A DNA stretch of 64,000 nucleotides, from the NCBI GenBank assembly GCA_030686995.1, contig CM060694.1:94517844-94581843 (forward strand), read 5' to 3'. The notes beneath the pieces are model-generated. The model did no database searches and had not been told where the DNA came from. It worked only from the letters and a program-made list of their open reading frames with translations. A program made the translations under genes and the position numbers. The stretch comes from Artemisia argyi (lineage: Eukaryota; Streptophyta; Magnoliopsida; Asterales; Asteraceae). This document shows positions 12,277-22,300 of this stretch, in pieces (the stretch's first letter is position 1; every line of letters starts with the position of its first letter).

Positions 12277-13046
12277 ATGAGAAAAATAGTTAACTATATA
12301 TTGGGTTAGAATGTAACCATGGTTAATTTAGACACTTGTAAACATCCTAGAGATCAATGGTCAAGATCAAGCCACAAAATGGTGACTCCCCCCCCTAAAT
12401 GGCGGTTCAAAGGTGATAAGGGTGACTAGATGATGAGTCTTGGTGTTATCTTGTTTAGTTTGTGCATTTTGACTCCGTAAAAAGCTAACCGTAAATGATT
12501 AAGCCTCAAAACGTAAAACCGGGTATCGTAAAAATATGAAACTTGAAAGTATTGTTAAACATGTCAATATAGTCCATAATAAAATATAAAATGAGTGGTA
12601 GGATCTATCGGGTGCTAAAACCCTGCTAAAAACTGGAAACACGGGTCTAAAACGCGTAATACGTAAAATGTACGAATATTGCGTAAAATTGAGAAAAGTA
12701 AAATGTTACTTTTCTAATGTGATAAAAATGATTTAAAATGACTTATAATGTCTAGGTTGGGCTCAGTCTAGTGTCGGTTGATATTAAATGTCTTTTAGAC
12801 ATCAAACCGTAAGCCTAAAAATCACGAAATGACTTATAACATCAAGGGATGATTTTTGGTCAATGGAGGAGGGAAAAAAAATATGTTGACTTTTTCTAAT
12901 AAGTTGAAAACTCAAATAGTCTTAGAAACGCGTTTTGTGGTCTAACGGTTAATCGCCCATACGGTTAAGCGTGCTCATGTGAGAGTAGTACAGGCTTGGG
13001 TGACCTGCTGGGAAAAGTAATTAACTTGAAAATGCGAATTGTTACA

Positions 13047-13051
13047 ATTTT
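13047..13051. repeat. Target site duplication of A, right (ATTTT)
   Basis: Pairs with 4430-4434. The sequence beyond it (tgaggggggg) completes the interrupted polypurine segment of element C. Confidence 0.85.
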
Positions 13052-13113
13052 TGAGGGGGGGAAAGGGTGAATATTAATCTACATGTTGGATAATGATTGA
13101 GAAATGGTCATAT

Positions 13114-13141
13114 GACTCCTGAATACGTCAGTTCAGGAGTC
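13114..13141. other. Perfect 10-bp hairpin, loop TACGTCAG
   Basis: GACTCCTGAA, loop TACGTCAG, then TTCAGGAGTC. The loop resembles the TACTTCAG loop of the hairpins at 14431 and 26724. It lies in the C tail shortly after the resumed polypurine motif. Confidence 0.8.
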
Positions 13142-13323
13142 GTGCAAACCATGGTTCTCCAACACTACTTCTTCCTCTCTATCAAGGTGTTGAAGAACAT
13201 GGTCATGGAATGCTAATCAACATCGTCTCACTGGCTGATTCAATCAGTAACAAAGGGTTTCTAGTCAATGCTTCATGTATACGTCATCAGGCTACATGTA
13301 CACATAATGATGATGATTCCGAT

Positions 13324-13620
13324 TAATCGTAACCATCATGGGGGAGATAAATGTGAACACCAAGGACGCACAAAAGGTTCACATGATCGGGCTTAATCGT
13401 GTATTCCGGTGTTGAAAAGCCGCAAAGATGATCAGTGGTTCAACTTGTCACCTTGGTATTAACGTTTCACTGTTACGTCATGGTATGATTAATCGTAACC
13501 ATCAGGGGAGAGAGAATGTGTACATCAAGGACGCACAACAGGTTTACGTGATCAGGGCTTAATATCCAAGGATGGATACATTCTATAGATGATCAGTGGT
13601 TCAACTTGTTACTTTGGTGC
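13324..13620 (+). repeat. Two tandem units of about 165 bp
   Basis: Both units run from 'aatcgtaaccatca' through a G-rich motif, 'caaggacgcacaa', and 'gatgatcagtggttcaactt'. The second begins near 13491. They are diverged and each contains one polypurine motif. Confidence 0.75.
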
Positions 13621-14214
13621 TATACTAAAGACTGAAGAAGGTCGAGTCGTCAGTCTATTCTTTATTCTCGGTTGGGTGTTATCGTCTCATGTGTGCGCTG
13701 TGGGCTGATGGGTTATATGTAAGGTTACTGGAAGGCATTTGGTGAGATGAAGATGGTTGGTATTCTGTTCCTCCATATTGGGCAATCTTGAAGTAGGTCA
13801 TGTCTACAGTCTTCTCTACATTCTCCGCTATGTGATTAGAAGACTAAAGACGGCATGTATTTGGTTATCAAAAGACCTCTTCATATTATGGGTGTTCGTC
13901 CAAAGTCTTCCTTCTATTGTGGGTGTTCATCAGAAAGGTTTTCAGGATTGGGGGAGAGCACTAATTAGGGGAGAGTGAAATGCCTGAATTAATCCCTGGT
14001 TAAATGTGCTCACGTTACTCTTCAGCATGTCAAATGATGGAAGCGGAGAAAAGTCTGGAAGCTGAGGAGTAATGATTTTGGTTCGTATCCTTGTACATAT
14101 TTAAAACATACGTTAATAGAGAAATATAAAACCTATAAAAACCATAAAAATTTGAAAAACCTCAAAAATTCCAAAAAAATTCTTCTCGCGACATGTCTCT
14201 TGTGTAATCAATAT

Positions 14215-14264
14215 TATGTACGACTTTAGAAATGTCATTCAACAATGACATGGAGTCATACATA
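14215..14264. other. Two-part stem structure in C tail
   Basis: The outer arm TATGTACGACT (14215-14225) pairs with AGTCATACATA (14254-14264) at 10 of 11 positions. Inside it ATGTCA (14232-14237) pairs perfectly with TGACAT (14246-14251). The matching part of element B keeps the outer pairing with different bases. Confidence 0.7.
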
Positions 14265-14340
14265 TGCTTGGGCAAGAGTTATTTTATGTTTTAATAATGC
14301 TTTCTAAAACATGTCGCTCCCTAAAATTTTTTCTGTCAAA

Positions 14341-14456
14341 TGGCTTGCAGTCATTTCAGGCTGTAACCCGCGCTTAAAACTTATGGCTTGTAGTCATTTC
14401 AGGCTACAACCTGCACTTCAAAAACATGGCTTGCTATTACTTCAGATAGCAACCCG
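14341..14456 (+). repeat. Three tandem hairpin units, covarying stems
   Basis: Units of about 45 bp, each ATGGC, then a hairpin, then ACC. The stems are TTGCAG/CTGTAA (14345-14366), TTGTAG/CTACAA (14388-14409) and TTGCTAT/ATAGCAA (14431-14452). The loops are TCATTTCAGG twice and TACTTCAG once. The stem bases change but pairing is kept. Element B has one unit at 26721-26748. Confidence 0.8.
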
Positions 14457-15373
14457 GTTTTCCAAATGAGGAAAACACGTCGGCAAAAAGACGGTTATTC
14501 CTAGTAAAGGGTGTCGTTCATCCGAGCGTGAATTACTTTATATTCACGCACCCTCGATCTAATGTACGTTTCAGTGCATTATTTCTTGATAAAGAAGAGA
14601 AGTCTTCTTTTTATCGCCAAATACTCTCCCTTCTATGATTTTTCCGGAAAGTATTTGTGCAAAACTTGGTGGTACCATGAGATTTTGAATGAAAATCAAA
14701 CTGAATCTAAATCTTTGATAAAAATTTTCACTCAATCAATGACATAACATATTTATGTTTTAAACATCTGTCATTGATTGAGGGGGAGAATGATTTTCAA
14801 AAAATTTATGTATCATCAAAACACCCCACTTTGTACAAAAGCAACAAAACAATTGTGATGATTATGTGTCAGAATGAGTACATCTTCAAAGAGTTTTCGC
14901 TAAAACTTCAAATCTTTTGTAAACTCATCAAATCTGACACATATCAACCTCCCTCACAGATTGTGGGGGAGCATGAAAAAGTTCCTTTTTATCAGAAATT
15001 ATTAAAATTGACCGCATTTCTCTCCCAAAACACTATCTAAATTATTTAAATCAATTGAGATCAAAAATCTAGAAAGGTTTGAAATTTTTGATCGGGGGAG
15101 AGAATGTGATTTAAATAAGAAATCTGATAATCAAATGTGATCTTTTCGACTCAATAACAGGCTCCCACATATGTGCTAAACACTTTCAAATATCGATGCA
15201 CATATTGAGGGGGAGCGAAAGGCGTTTGTGGAAGTAATACCTAAGACCGACCATTTACTTTAATGCACGGAGTTATAAGGACGGTTAAGGTTAGGTATAA
15301 GTTCCCATGATCCACCAAAACCGGAAGGATCTTCCCAAGGACAATCCATAGTTAGATTAGAAGTCCTTAGGAA

Positions 15374-15375
<2 letters not shown>

Positions 15376-15424
<49 letters not shown>
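15376..15424. repeat. AT dinucleotide microsatellite
   Basis: About 24 uninterrupted AT units. The homologous place in element B (near 27718) has no such run, so the expansion happened in C. Confidence 0.95.
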
Positions 15425-15427
<3 letters not shown>

Positions 15428-17078
15428 GAGAAAAGTGAGAAAGGGAAGAGTGTGGACTGAGATAGAGCTAGGACTGGAACAAACCCAACAAGGTTCTAGT
15501 GGTGAAGTCTCGGTAAGCACTGAAGGGGTTGAAGAATGAAAAAGAAATGAAATGAGAAAGGGTGAAAAGAAATAGCCCTCCAAATATTCAACCTTAGGGC
15601 AGAAACCGGGTTCAATTCATAATCTACTAGTGGTTACTAAAGTAACACTAGTATTGAAGACAAGACGTCATGGACCCAGTGACGTACTGCACTAAACTTC
15701 CCAACCACTCAAGTTCTCTTAAAAGAGCTTGTTTCATTCTCACGGGGAACCTTGTGCAATGTATCGACCGCTCATTGCGAGCTATGTTGATACCTAAAAC
15801 AGGAGACGCCTCCCCAGTCTCCAGGAGTGGATCAAAACGCACTATTGAGTCTAGAGCCATGAGATCATCCATAAATCTTGATAGGACACATTCCAAATAT
15901 GCTTATTGTTTCACACAATGTGGAAAATAAGATAAAATATTTAGAGTCCTACGCATTATCCTTGTGGTATTGCCAGAACATCCGAGTGATATGAAAATAT
16001 TCACAATGAAGATGGAAATCCTTCTAGAGCGAACATCACTCAAGCTCTTGGTAGGTGACATGTGAGATCCATCTTGGATCAATGATCAAGTGACAACTGG
16101 AAAGCAACGATGGTGCGATTCATAATTGAATCAAACTTGTTCCAGGATATGGATTGACGGATACTTTTGCTAAAACCTCTCAATGTGCTCACCAACTAAT
16201 CTTTCGAGCACATTGATTGTGTACAATATCTTTCAAACAAAAGTATTTTTGATGGAAATGTGATTCTAAATACAAAACTCTCATTGTGTCTCAAAAATGT
16301 TTATCATAGGACACACGAGTGATTTCTATAAATCTATTTCTCATCAATCCGTGAATATTCATTCACCGATTCACTCTATAGTGCTGTCTGCTTTGAGATG
16401 TTCCGGTATGAGAACATGCTAAGTATGAAGATTTCAAAGTGGATTCTTTGAAAAATTCATTACTACAAGCTGTAAATTCCTGTCAAGGAGAGTCTTCTTT
16501 AAAAGAGACTCTACCTGATCACAGGTCGGTTTTCACAAAACCGGAGGGTAGTCTGTCCTCGCAGAACGAATGACAAAGCCATGTTCGTTCTCTATCTTGA
16601 TTGCTAACTTTTTTATTTCAGGGACACATAGAAAGATGGCATTGATGGCTCCAGTTTCCAGCTGAATCGGGTCAATCCATACCTCATGCTCACACATCCT
16701 CCACACTTTCAATGAAGATGAGAGACTTGCTACAACAAAATGTTGAGAGACTTCTAACAAAGTTTCCGCAACTCTGATGAAAAAGTATCCTGATTCACAA
16801 ACTCCAATGCAACGTCTCCAGATACAGAAGGGTGTGAGCATGATGGTCCCTTGTCACTACATCACATGAAGGCAATACAACTATGGATGAGCTTGGAGAT
16901 TTACTTTGTCTGATGATCTCAAAGAAGCTCAAAGATCACATATCTCAAAGGAATTCAAATCACAAGTTCTCTTGCTTGAAGTACGAAGTGTGTTGAAAAG
17001 AGAAGAATCAGATCCTACGAGCTACAAAGACTAAAGAATGCTTAAAGACCAAAGATCTTAATTTAAAAGGTGACCTCG

Positions 17079-17091
17079 CTTAGGGGGAGAT
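17079..17091 (+). other. Polypurine tract of element C
   Basis: Cttagggggagat directly precedes TGTTAGGAATAC, the start of the C 3' LTR. The PPT of element B (28968-28979) has the same core. Confidence 0.8.
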
Positions 17092-17152
17092 TGTTAGGAA
17101 TACAAATATTCCTGTAAAAGTCTCGGTCACCTGATTATTGTAATAGCATTAA
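17092..17152 (+). repeat. 3' LTR of element C, first 61 bp
   Basis: Starts TGTTAGGAATAC after the PPT and is cut by element B at 17153. The last five bases, ATTAA (17148-17152), are the target duplicated by B. Confidence 0.75.
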
Positions 17153-17558
17153 TGTTAGCATTAAAAATTATATTAAAAAGTGATGGTCATTCTCATTTAT
17201 TGTAACGTTGTAATGTGTCGTAGTTTGTGTTATAAGAATAGTCAATGGGCCTTGGTCTTGGTAAGCTAATATGTTATTAGTTATGTTTCATAAGCCTTTA
17301 TAATCCATGTAAACCAAGTCCAAGCCCAAGCCCATGGAAAGCCTCTTAAGGCATCATGTATGGAACTATAAAAGGCACCTTACCTCTCATTTGTAAGGTG
17401 TGCTTGTGTGTGTATTGTGTGTGTTTTTAATAAAAGTTCTCTTCATCTTATTACTCCTTTTCATATAATCTAACGCCACACATATCTCATCAAGTCACAA
17501 TCTTTACTTCATCTAGTGCTTATATTGTTATTAAAGTTGACATATCTAAGGTCCTACA
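17153..17558 (+). repeat. 5' LTR of element B
   Basis: TGTTAGCATT to GGTCCTACA, 406 bp. A TATA-like box ACTATAAAAGG lies near 17370. It has one 6-bp CCCAAG unit fewer than the 3' LTR. Confidence 0.95.
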
Positions 17559-17560
17559 AG

Positions 17561-17574
17561 TGGTATCAATCGCC
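17561..17574 (+). other. Primer binding site of element B (partial match)
   Basis: TGGTATCAATCGCC begins two bases after the LTR. The first eight bases fit the initiator tRNA-Met complement TGGTATCAGAGC; the rest diverges. Confidence 0.6.
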
Positions 17575-18720
17575 TAACAATGATTTAGGAGTGCTTTTAT
17601 CAAGTTTTTTGTTAAAAAGTTACACTTTTCATTCATTTTGTGTACTTTTTCTTCAAAAAGTTTTGATTTTTACGTGTTTTAGTGTTAAAGTTGTTGTTTT
17701 TATTAAAGCTTTAGTGATTCTAAGTGTTTTGGGAAAGATTTGATCAATAGAAACAAGTGGAAAAAGTGTTTTTGGTGGAAAAAATCGAATTTTTAGCTGT
17801 TTTGGCAAGTCTACGCGTAAGATTTTTAGTATAGTACAAGTTACAGCTGTCTACAGTACTTTCTACACGTGAGTTGAGTTCAAAACCCCTTTCCTACGCT
17901 TAAGTTTAGTCAAAACCCTCTTCTTACGCATAAGATTGATTTTCTACGCATAAGTTGAAGTCTACGCATAAGATCCTACGCCTAACTTCAGTTTCTACGC
18001 AGAAGTTTGTTCTTACGCATAAGATTAAATCTTACGCGTAAGTTTCAGAAATCTACGCAAAAGTTTCTTCAAAGGTCTTCTCTTCGTGCATCGGTGACTC
18101 AGTACGTCCCTGACTTGGATAAGTTTGTGGAATACTTCGACACGGGATATCTTTCAAGCTTGGATAAGTTTGAGAGATCATTTTGGTTTGTAAACCTTAC
18201 GCGTAAGCTAAACCTTACGCGTAACTAATCTTACGCATAAACACAAAGCCTACGCATAAACTACTAATCTTACGCATAAGTATTTTTCTTACGCATAAGT
18301 TTACTGTTTACCCATAACTTTTGTTTATGCATAACATTTCCTACGCATAAGATTTTGTTTACGCATAAGTTTACCCTTTACGCTTAAGTTTACTGTTTAC
18401 GCATAAGATCAGGACTTTACGCGTAAGTTTTTTACTTTTGACAACCAAACTTCAAACGGCCATAACTTTTGAACCGTAACTCCGTTTTCGACGAATCAGC
18501 TGTCAAAACGACCGTGAGACAGAGGAGAACGACAGACTAAATGATCTATCGATTTAGGCGAAGTTTTGAGGCCTAAAAATGCTCCGAGAAGAAGTTATTG
18601 AGGTTTTAAGGTTTTAGATCAAATTTTTCACCATAAAAACTTGCATCAACTTACACTAATCACAACTCCTACTTCGTTGAATCGATCCAAGAATCAACTT
18701 TATCAATCTACACTTCATCA
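17575..18720 (+). other. Leader of element B before gag
   Basis: About 1.15 kb of noncoding leader. ORFs 17516-17743 and 18007-18228 are chance. The main content is the palindrome array at 17812-18426. The rest is AT-rich sequence and a short unique stretch up to the gag ATG. Confidence 0.8.
17812..18426. repeat. Array of about 23 palindromic CTTACGC(A/G)TAAG motifs
   Basis: Units of about 18 nt built on CTTACGCATAAG or CTTACGCGTAAG, the latter a perfect 12-bp palindrome. The first block is 17812-18061, the second 18195-18426, and they are separated by about 120 bp without the motif. Variants such as TACGCTTAAG and TACGCAGAAG are present. The array lies between the PBS and gag, so the genomic RNA would carry it. 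Confidence 0.9.
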
Positions 18721-19383
18721 ATGGCAACTCAGCAAGATATTCATGCAGCCGGTGCGGAAAACCGACCTCCAATGCTTGAAAAAGGTGGATATCTCCCATG
18801 GAAAAGCCGCATGCTTCGTTACATCAAAACAAAGCCTGATGGTAAATTAATGATCAACTCCATTACAAATGGTCCATTTATGCCAAGACAAGTTCAAATT
18901 GAAGGCAATCCAAATACAACACCTCCTACTCAACCATTCGTGCGTGAACAAACAGAAGCAAATTACACAGAGGAAGACAAGAAGCAGATCGCCGCTGATG
19001 ATATGGCAATGCATTTAATCCAACTTGGATTACTACGGGAGATCTTTGCTGCGGTCGACAGTTGTGAAACTGCTTATGCTATGTGGGAACATGTTAGAAG
19101 GATATGTCATGGAACAGAGATTGGACAACAAGACGTTGAGAACAAACTTCTTACTAAATGGGAGAATTTCACATCCACTAAAGGTGAACAGATTGAATCC
19201 TACTACACAAGGTTTTGCACTTTGATGAATGAGTTAATCAGAAACAAGTTGACACCTCGAACAATTGCAACAAACATCAAATTCATCAATAACCTTCCAG
19301 AAGAATGGGGTTGTTATGTTACAATTGTCAATCAAACAAAGGATTTACATAAGGTGAATTATGATCAACTCTATACTTTTTGA
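18721..19383 (+). pseudogene. Gag N-terminal part of element B
   Basis: 220 codons from ATG at 18721 to TGA at 19381-19383. The start fits copia gags: a short N-terminus, then EKGGYLPWKSRMLRYI, which matches the beginning of the UBN2/DUF4219-type gag region. Further landmarks are MWEHVRRICHGTEIG and LTKWENFTSTKGEQIESYYTRFCTLMNEL. The frame breaks in a T run (ACTTTTTGAAGC). With one more T it would flow into the next frame at 19380 (LKQNQAEANEV), so a 1-bp deletion, or a sequencing slip in the homopolymer, split gag. Gag forms the virus-like particle. Confidence 0.85.
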
Positions 19384-22300
19384 AGCAAAACCAAGCTGAG
19401 GCTAATGAAGTAAGGAAAGAAAGATTGGCAAAGAATCATGATCCTCTTGCACTAATTGCTACTACACCAACACCGCTACCTGTGAACACACAACAACCAT
19501 CATCATCTTCCACTCACAACTACATGCAACCTTCATACATTCAACAAACAATACCGGTCTACCAACAACAGTTCTACCCACAGCAACAACAACAGCAATA
19601 CAAACAATTCCAAGAACCAGAATTCACTGAAAATGATGAAGCTACTGCAGCATTGACCAAAGCGTTTGCTTTTCTGTCAAAAGCATTCCAAGGATGCTAT
19701 TCTACACCAACAAACAACAACCAAAGGATTTCATCGAATACTCGCAACAGGCAGATCGCTCAGCCGAGTTTCAATATGGGCAAGGGAGGCCAAATAGTTA
19801 GAGTTTATGGGAATCGGCAAGGATATGCTACAGGAATTAACATGGGGAATCAGAATATGCAGAATGCAGGTCAGTATGCAGGGAATCAGTATGGTCAAAC
19901 TGCAGGGAATCAGTTGGGTCAGTTTGTTGGAAATCAGAGGGGTCAGAATGTTGGTAATCAGGCAATGGGTAATCAGAATAGAAATGTTGCAGCTCCAGTA
20001 GTTGGGAATTTGGGAAATGTGAATCAGGGTAATCCGGTTAAGTGTTTCAACTATCAGGGTGTAGGTCATATGGCAAGGAACTGTCCTACTAAGCCGAACA
20101 AGAAAGATCTAGAGTACTTGCAGAAAGCAGTGATGTTGGCACAAAAGGTTCAGGTAGGGTTTCAGTTGAACGCAGAGGAGAATGATTTTATGGCTCTTAT
20201 GGATGACATGGAAGATAAAGAGGATATCGATGCGAACTGCATATTTATGGCGAATCTTCAGGAAGCTAAGTATGACACAGATTCTGACACACTTCCTGTT
20301 TATGACACCAATGCACCATCTGAGGTATCAAACTTCAACACATGTCACAATAATGATATATTTGATATGTCTCCTCATGAGGAACAACATTCTGAGAAGC
20401 TAGCACCTACTTATGATACATACCTGGACACGCCAAGTAGTAGCAATACTCCTTCAGCAACTCCAGATGTGAATCATAATGGAGGCTTCGTTTCACAGCA
20501 TGCTGAGAATGATGAGGAAACACGTGCTTTATTTGAATCATTATTGAATAATTGTCGTATTGAAATTGAGAATGTGCAAAAGGTCAATCGCGATGTTAAG
20601 GCCGCAAATGTAAAATTGACCACTGAGCTTGAGAGTTACAAGGAACACTTTAAAGCTTTTGAATTTCATAACAAAAGACTTTCTGAATTAGAAACTGGTT
20701 ATCAAAATTCCGTTTCAAGGGAAAAACAATTGCAACTCAAGTTTGATACACTTGATGTTAATTCTTTCAAAAAGATAAAATATTTAAACGCGGAAATTTC
20801 TGATTTACAAAACCAACTTTCTAAACAAAAATCAGCTTATACCAATTTTGAAAAAGAAAGGGACGAGCTGAAAAAGGACTTTGCAAAGAAAGAAGACAAA
20901 CTTTTGGCCGAAATCGTAGAGTCAAAACACATGATTGCACATTTAGAAGAATTAGTGGTTAAGTCGGGTCAGTCAAGTCAAACAATGAAAATGATTTCAA
21001 ATCAAACTAATCCGATTTACCATACGAAACATAAAGTGGCTCTTGGTAACAACACCCCCTGTAATCTCAAGAAAGCTCAGCAAGAACAGAATGTTTTGTA
21101 TAATGGTAATGTGATTTACACTAAACATGATCCTCCCGTCGTTCGGGATTCTGTGCAAACGATAGAACATGTCGAAGAGAGCATAAATAACATGAAACAA
21201 AAGGATTTAAAACCCATTGATTACAACAAATTGAACAAACTTTCGGGAATTACTTTTGTTCCACAAAATGAACCATCTGTGTTTTCCATAAAACGACCAT
21301 TCTCAAAAATGTTTTCTAAGAAAGTAATGGTTTCCAAATCTCTTTCAAAAATGGAACAAATGTCTTCTAACAACACTTTTAATACAAGTGAGGCTAGAGA
21401 CATTCTGGATGACGTTAAAAAGATAATTCAAGAACTTCAAAATATTGTTAATTCTAAAACTACAATCAGTATTAACAACTGGCATTCCAGTTTTCATATT
21501 GAGCAGAAAAAGGTTTTTGAAAACGAAATTACTATCCCACTGAATAACATCAGTGCGAGGGTAATCCATTTTGAACAAGCTTTCTTAAAAGAAACGGCCG
21601 ACTTTGTCAAGGACCACAAATCCCTGGTAAACGAAGCTAATGAAACTCGTGAAAACATGAATGTTTTGGAAAACCTAAATGATTCTCTCTTCGAAGCTGT
21701 TATGACCACTGACATTATGTCCATCATTTTACAAACATATTCTGTTCAAGACGATGAAAGACTGAGAGCTGAGACCTCCGCAATTGTTTCAAAATATGAA
21801 AATGCTCTTATAAAGCTTGAAAAAGAAAATGTGTCATATTTTAAACAACTTGATCGGAAAAAGGAAGAATGCAAGTATGACAAATTGTCGTATGAGCGTG
21901 CCTTAAAGAACATGAAAGAGCAAAATGATCTTTTGAGGGCTCAGCTTGAAAGTCAAAACGGAAAGGGTGAGGAAACTAAGTTTGCAAAACCGTCGACTTC
22001 GGAGAAACTAAATGTTTCAAACACGGTTCCAAAACCAAAGATGTCAATTTCAAGGTTTGCTCCAAAAGTCGATGAGAAAAAAAATTTGACAAAACCAGTC
22101 ACTCCAACACCCTTACCCAAGAAAAGTGAAAATGAAAAGATTGTTGATAAAGGAAAAGCGGTTGTCGAAACACCAAAAGTGATAGCACCTGGCCTTTTTA
22201 GGATTAGTCCCACTAATGCGTCTGCCTCCACTTCTAAGACAAATGCGTGCAAAAAGGATAATTCTAAAGAGTCTAGTGATGCTAAAAAGGACAACAATAT

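Larger units (their letters stand above)
4435..13046 (-). mobile_element. Element A: gag-only Ty3/gypsy retrotransposon
   Basis: Two direct LTRs of about 3.2 kb (TGTAACACCC to GTTACA on the plus strand) enclose only 2.2 kb of internal DNA. The 5-bp target duplication is ATTTT. Read on the minus strand, the order is 5' LTR (9850-13046), PBS, gag, PPT, 3' LTR (4435-7629). Protease, RT, RNase H and integrase are all absent. Gag has the character of chromoviral (Tekay/Del-like) gags, with an arginine/glycine-rich N-terminus and CCHC knuckles. The LTRs differ at only scattered bases, so the insertion is young. The layout matches what has been called TR-GAG elements. The enzymes would have to come from another element. 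Confidence 0.9.
9850..13046 (-). repeat. 5' LTR of element A
   Basis: About 3197 bp, nearly identical to 4435-7629. It carries the same TATA-like site (12267-12276, minus) and the same 24-bp hairpin array (10383-10480). Some substitutions and one- to two-base indels separate the copies, for example in the G-rich strand near 12388. Confidence 0.95.
13052..17091 (+). mobile_element. Element C, right part of 3' tail
   Basis: This is noncoding 3' tail of a Sirevirus-like copia element. From about 14150 it aligns with the tail of element B (26560 onward), with the same order of landmarks: 'cgacatgtctct', 'aaatgtcattcaacaatga', hairpins, then 'gacgtcatggacccagtgac'. It holds about nine G-rich polypurine motifs (for example near 13345, 13505, 13950, 14779, 15093 and 15207), hairpins, a tandem repeat and an AT microsatellite. 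ORFs such as 13757-13978 and 16533-16841 (minus) show no recognisable protein. The gag-pol part of C is not in the window. Confidence 0.7.

Noticed and set aside
15648..15896. Minus-strand ORF similar to 27854-28102
   Set aside because: Similarity reflects the conserved DNA block; outside it the two translations share nothing.
17561..17574. tRNA gene remnants at the TGGTATCA sites
   Set aside because: These are short primer binding sites beside LTRs; no cloverleaf surrounds them.
17812..18426. CRISPR array
   Set aside because: The units are only about 18 nt apart, palindromic and degenerate, without unique spacers, and sit in the leader of a plant retrotransposon.
19731..20069. Minus-strand ORFs opposite gag and pol of B (also 21953-22555, 23073-23540)
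   Set aside because: Shadows of the long coding frames on the plus strand.
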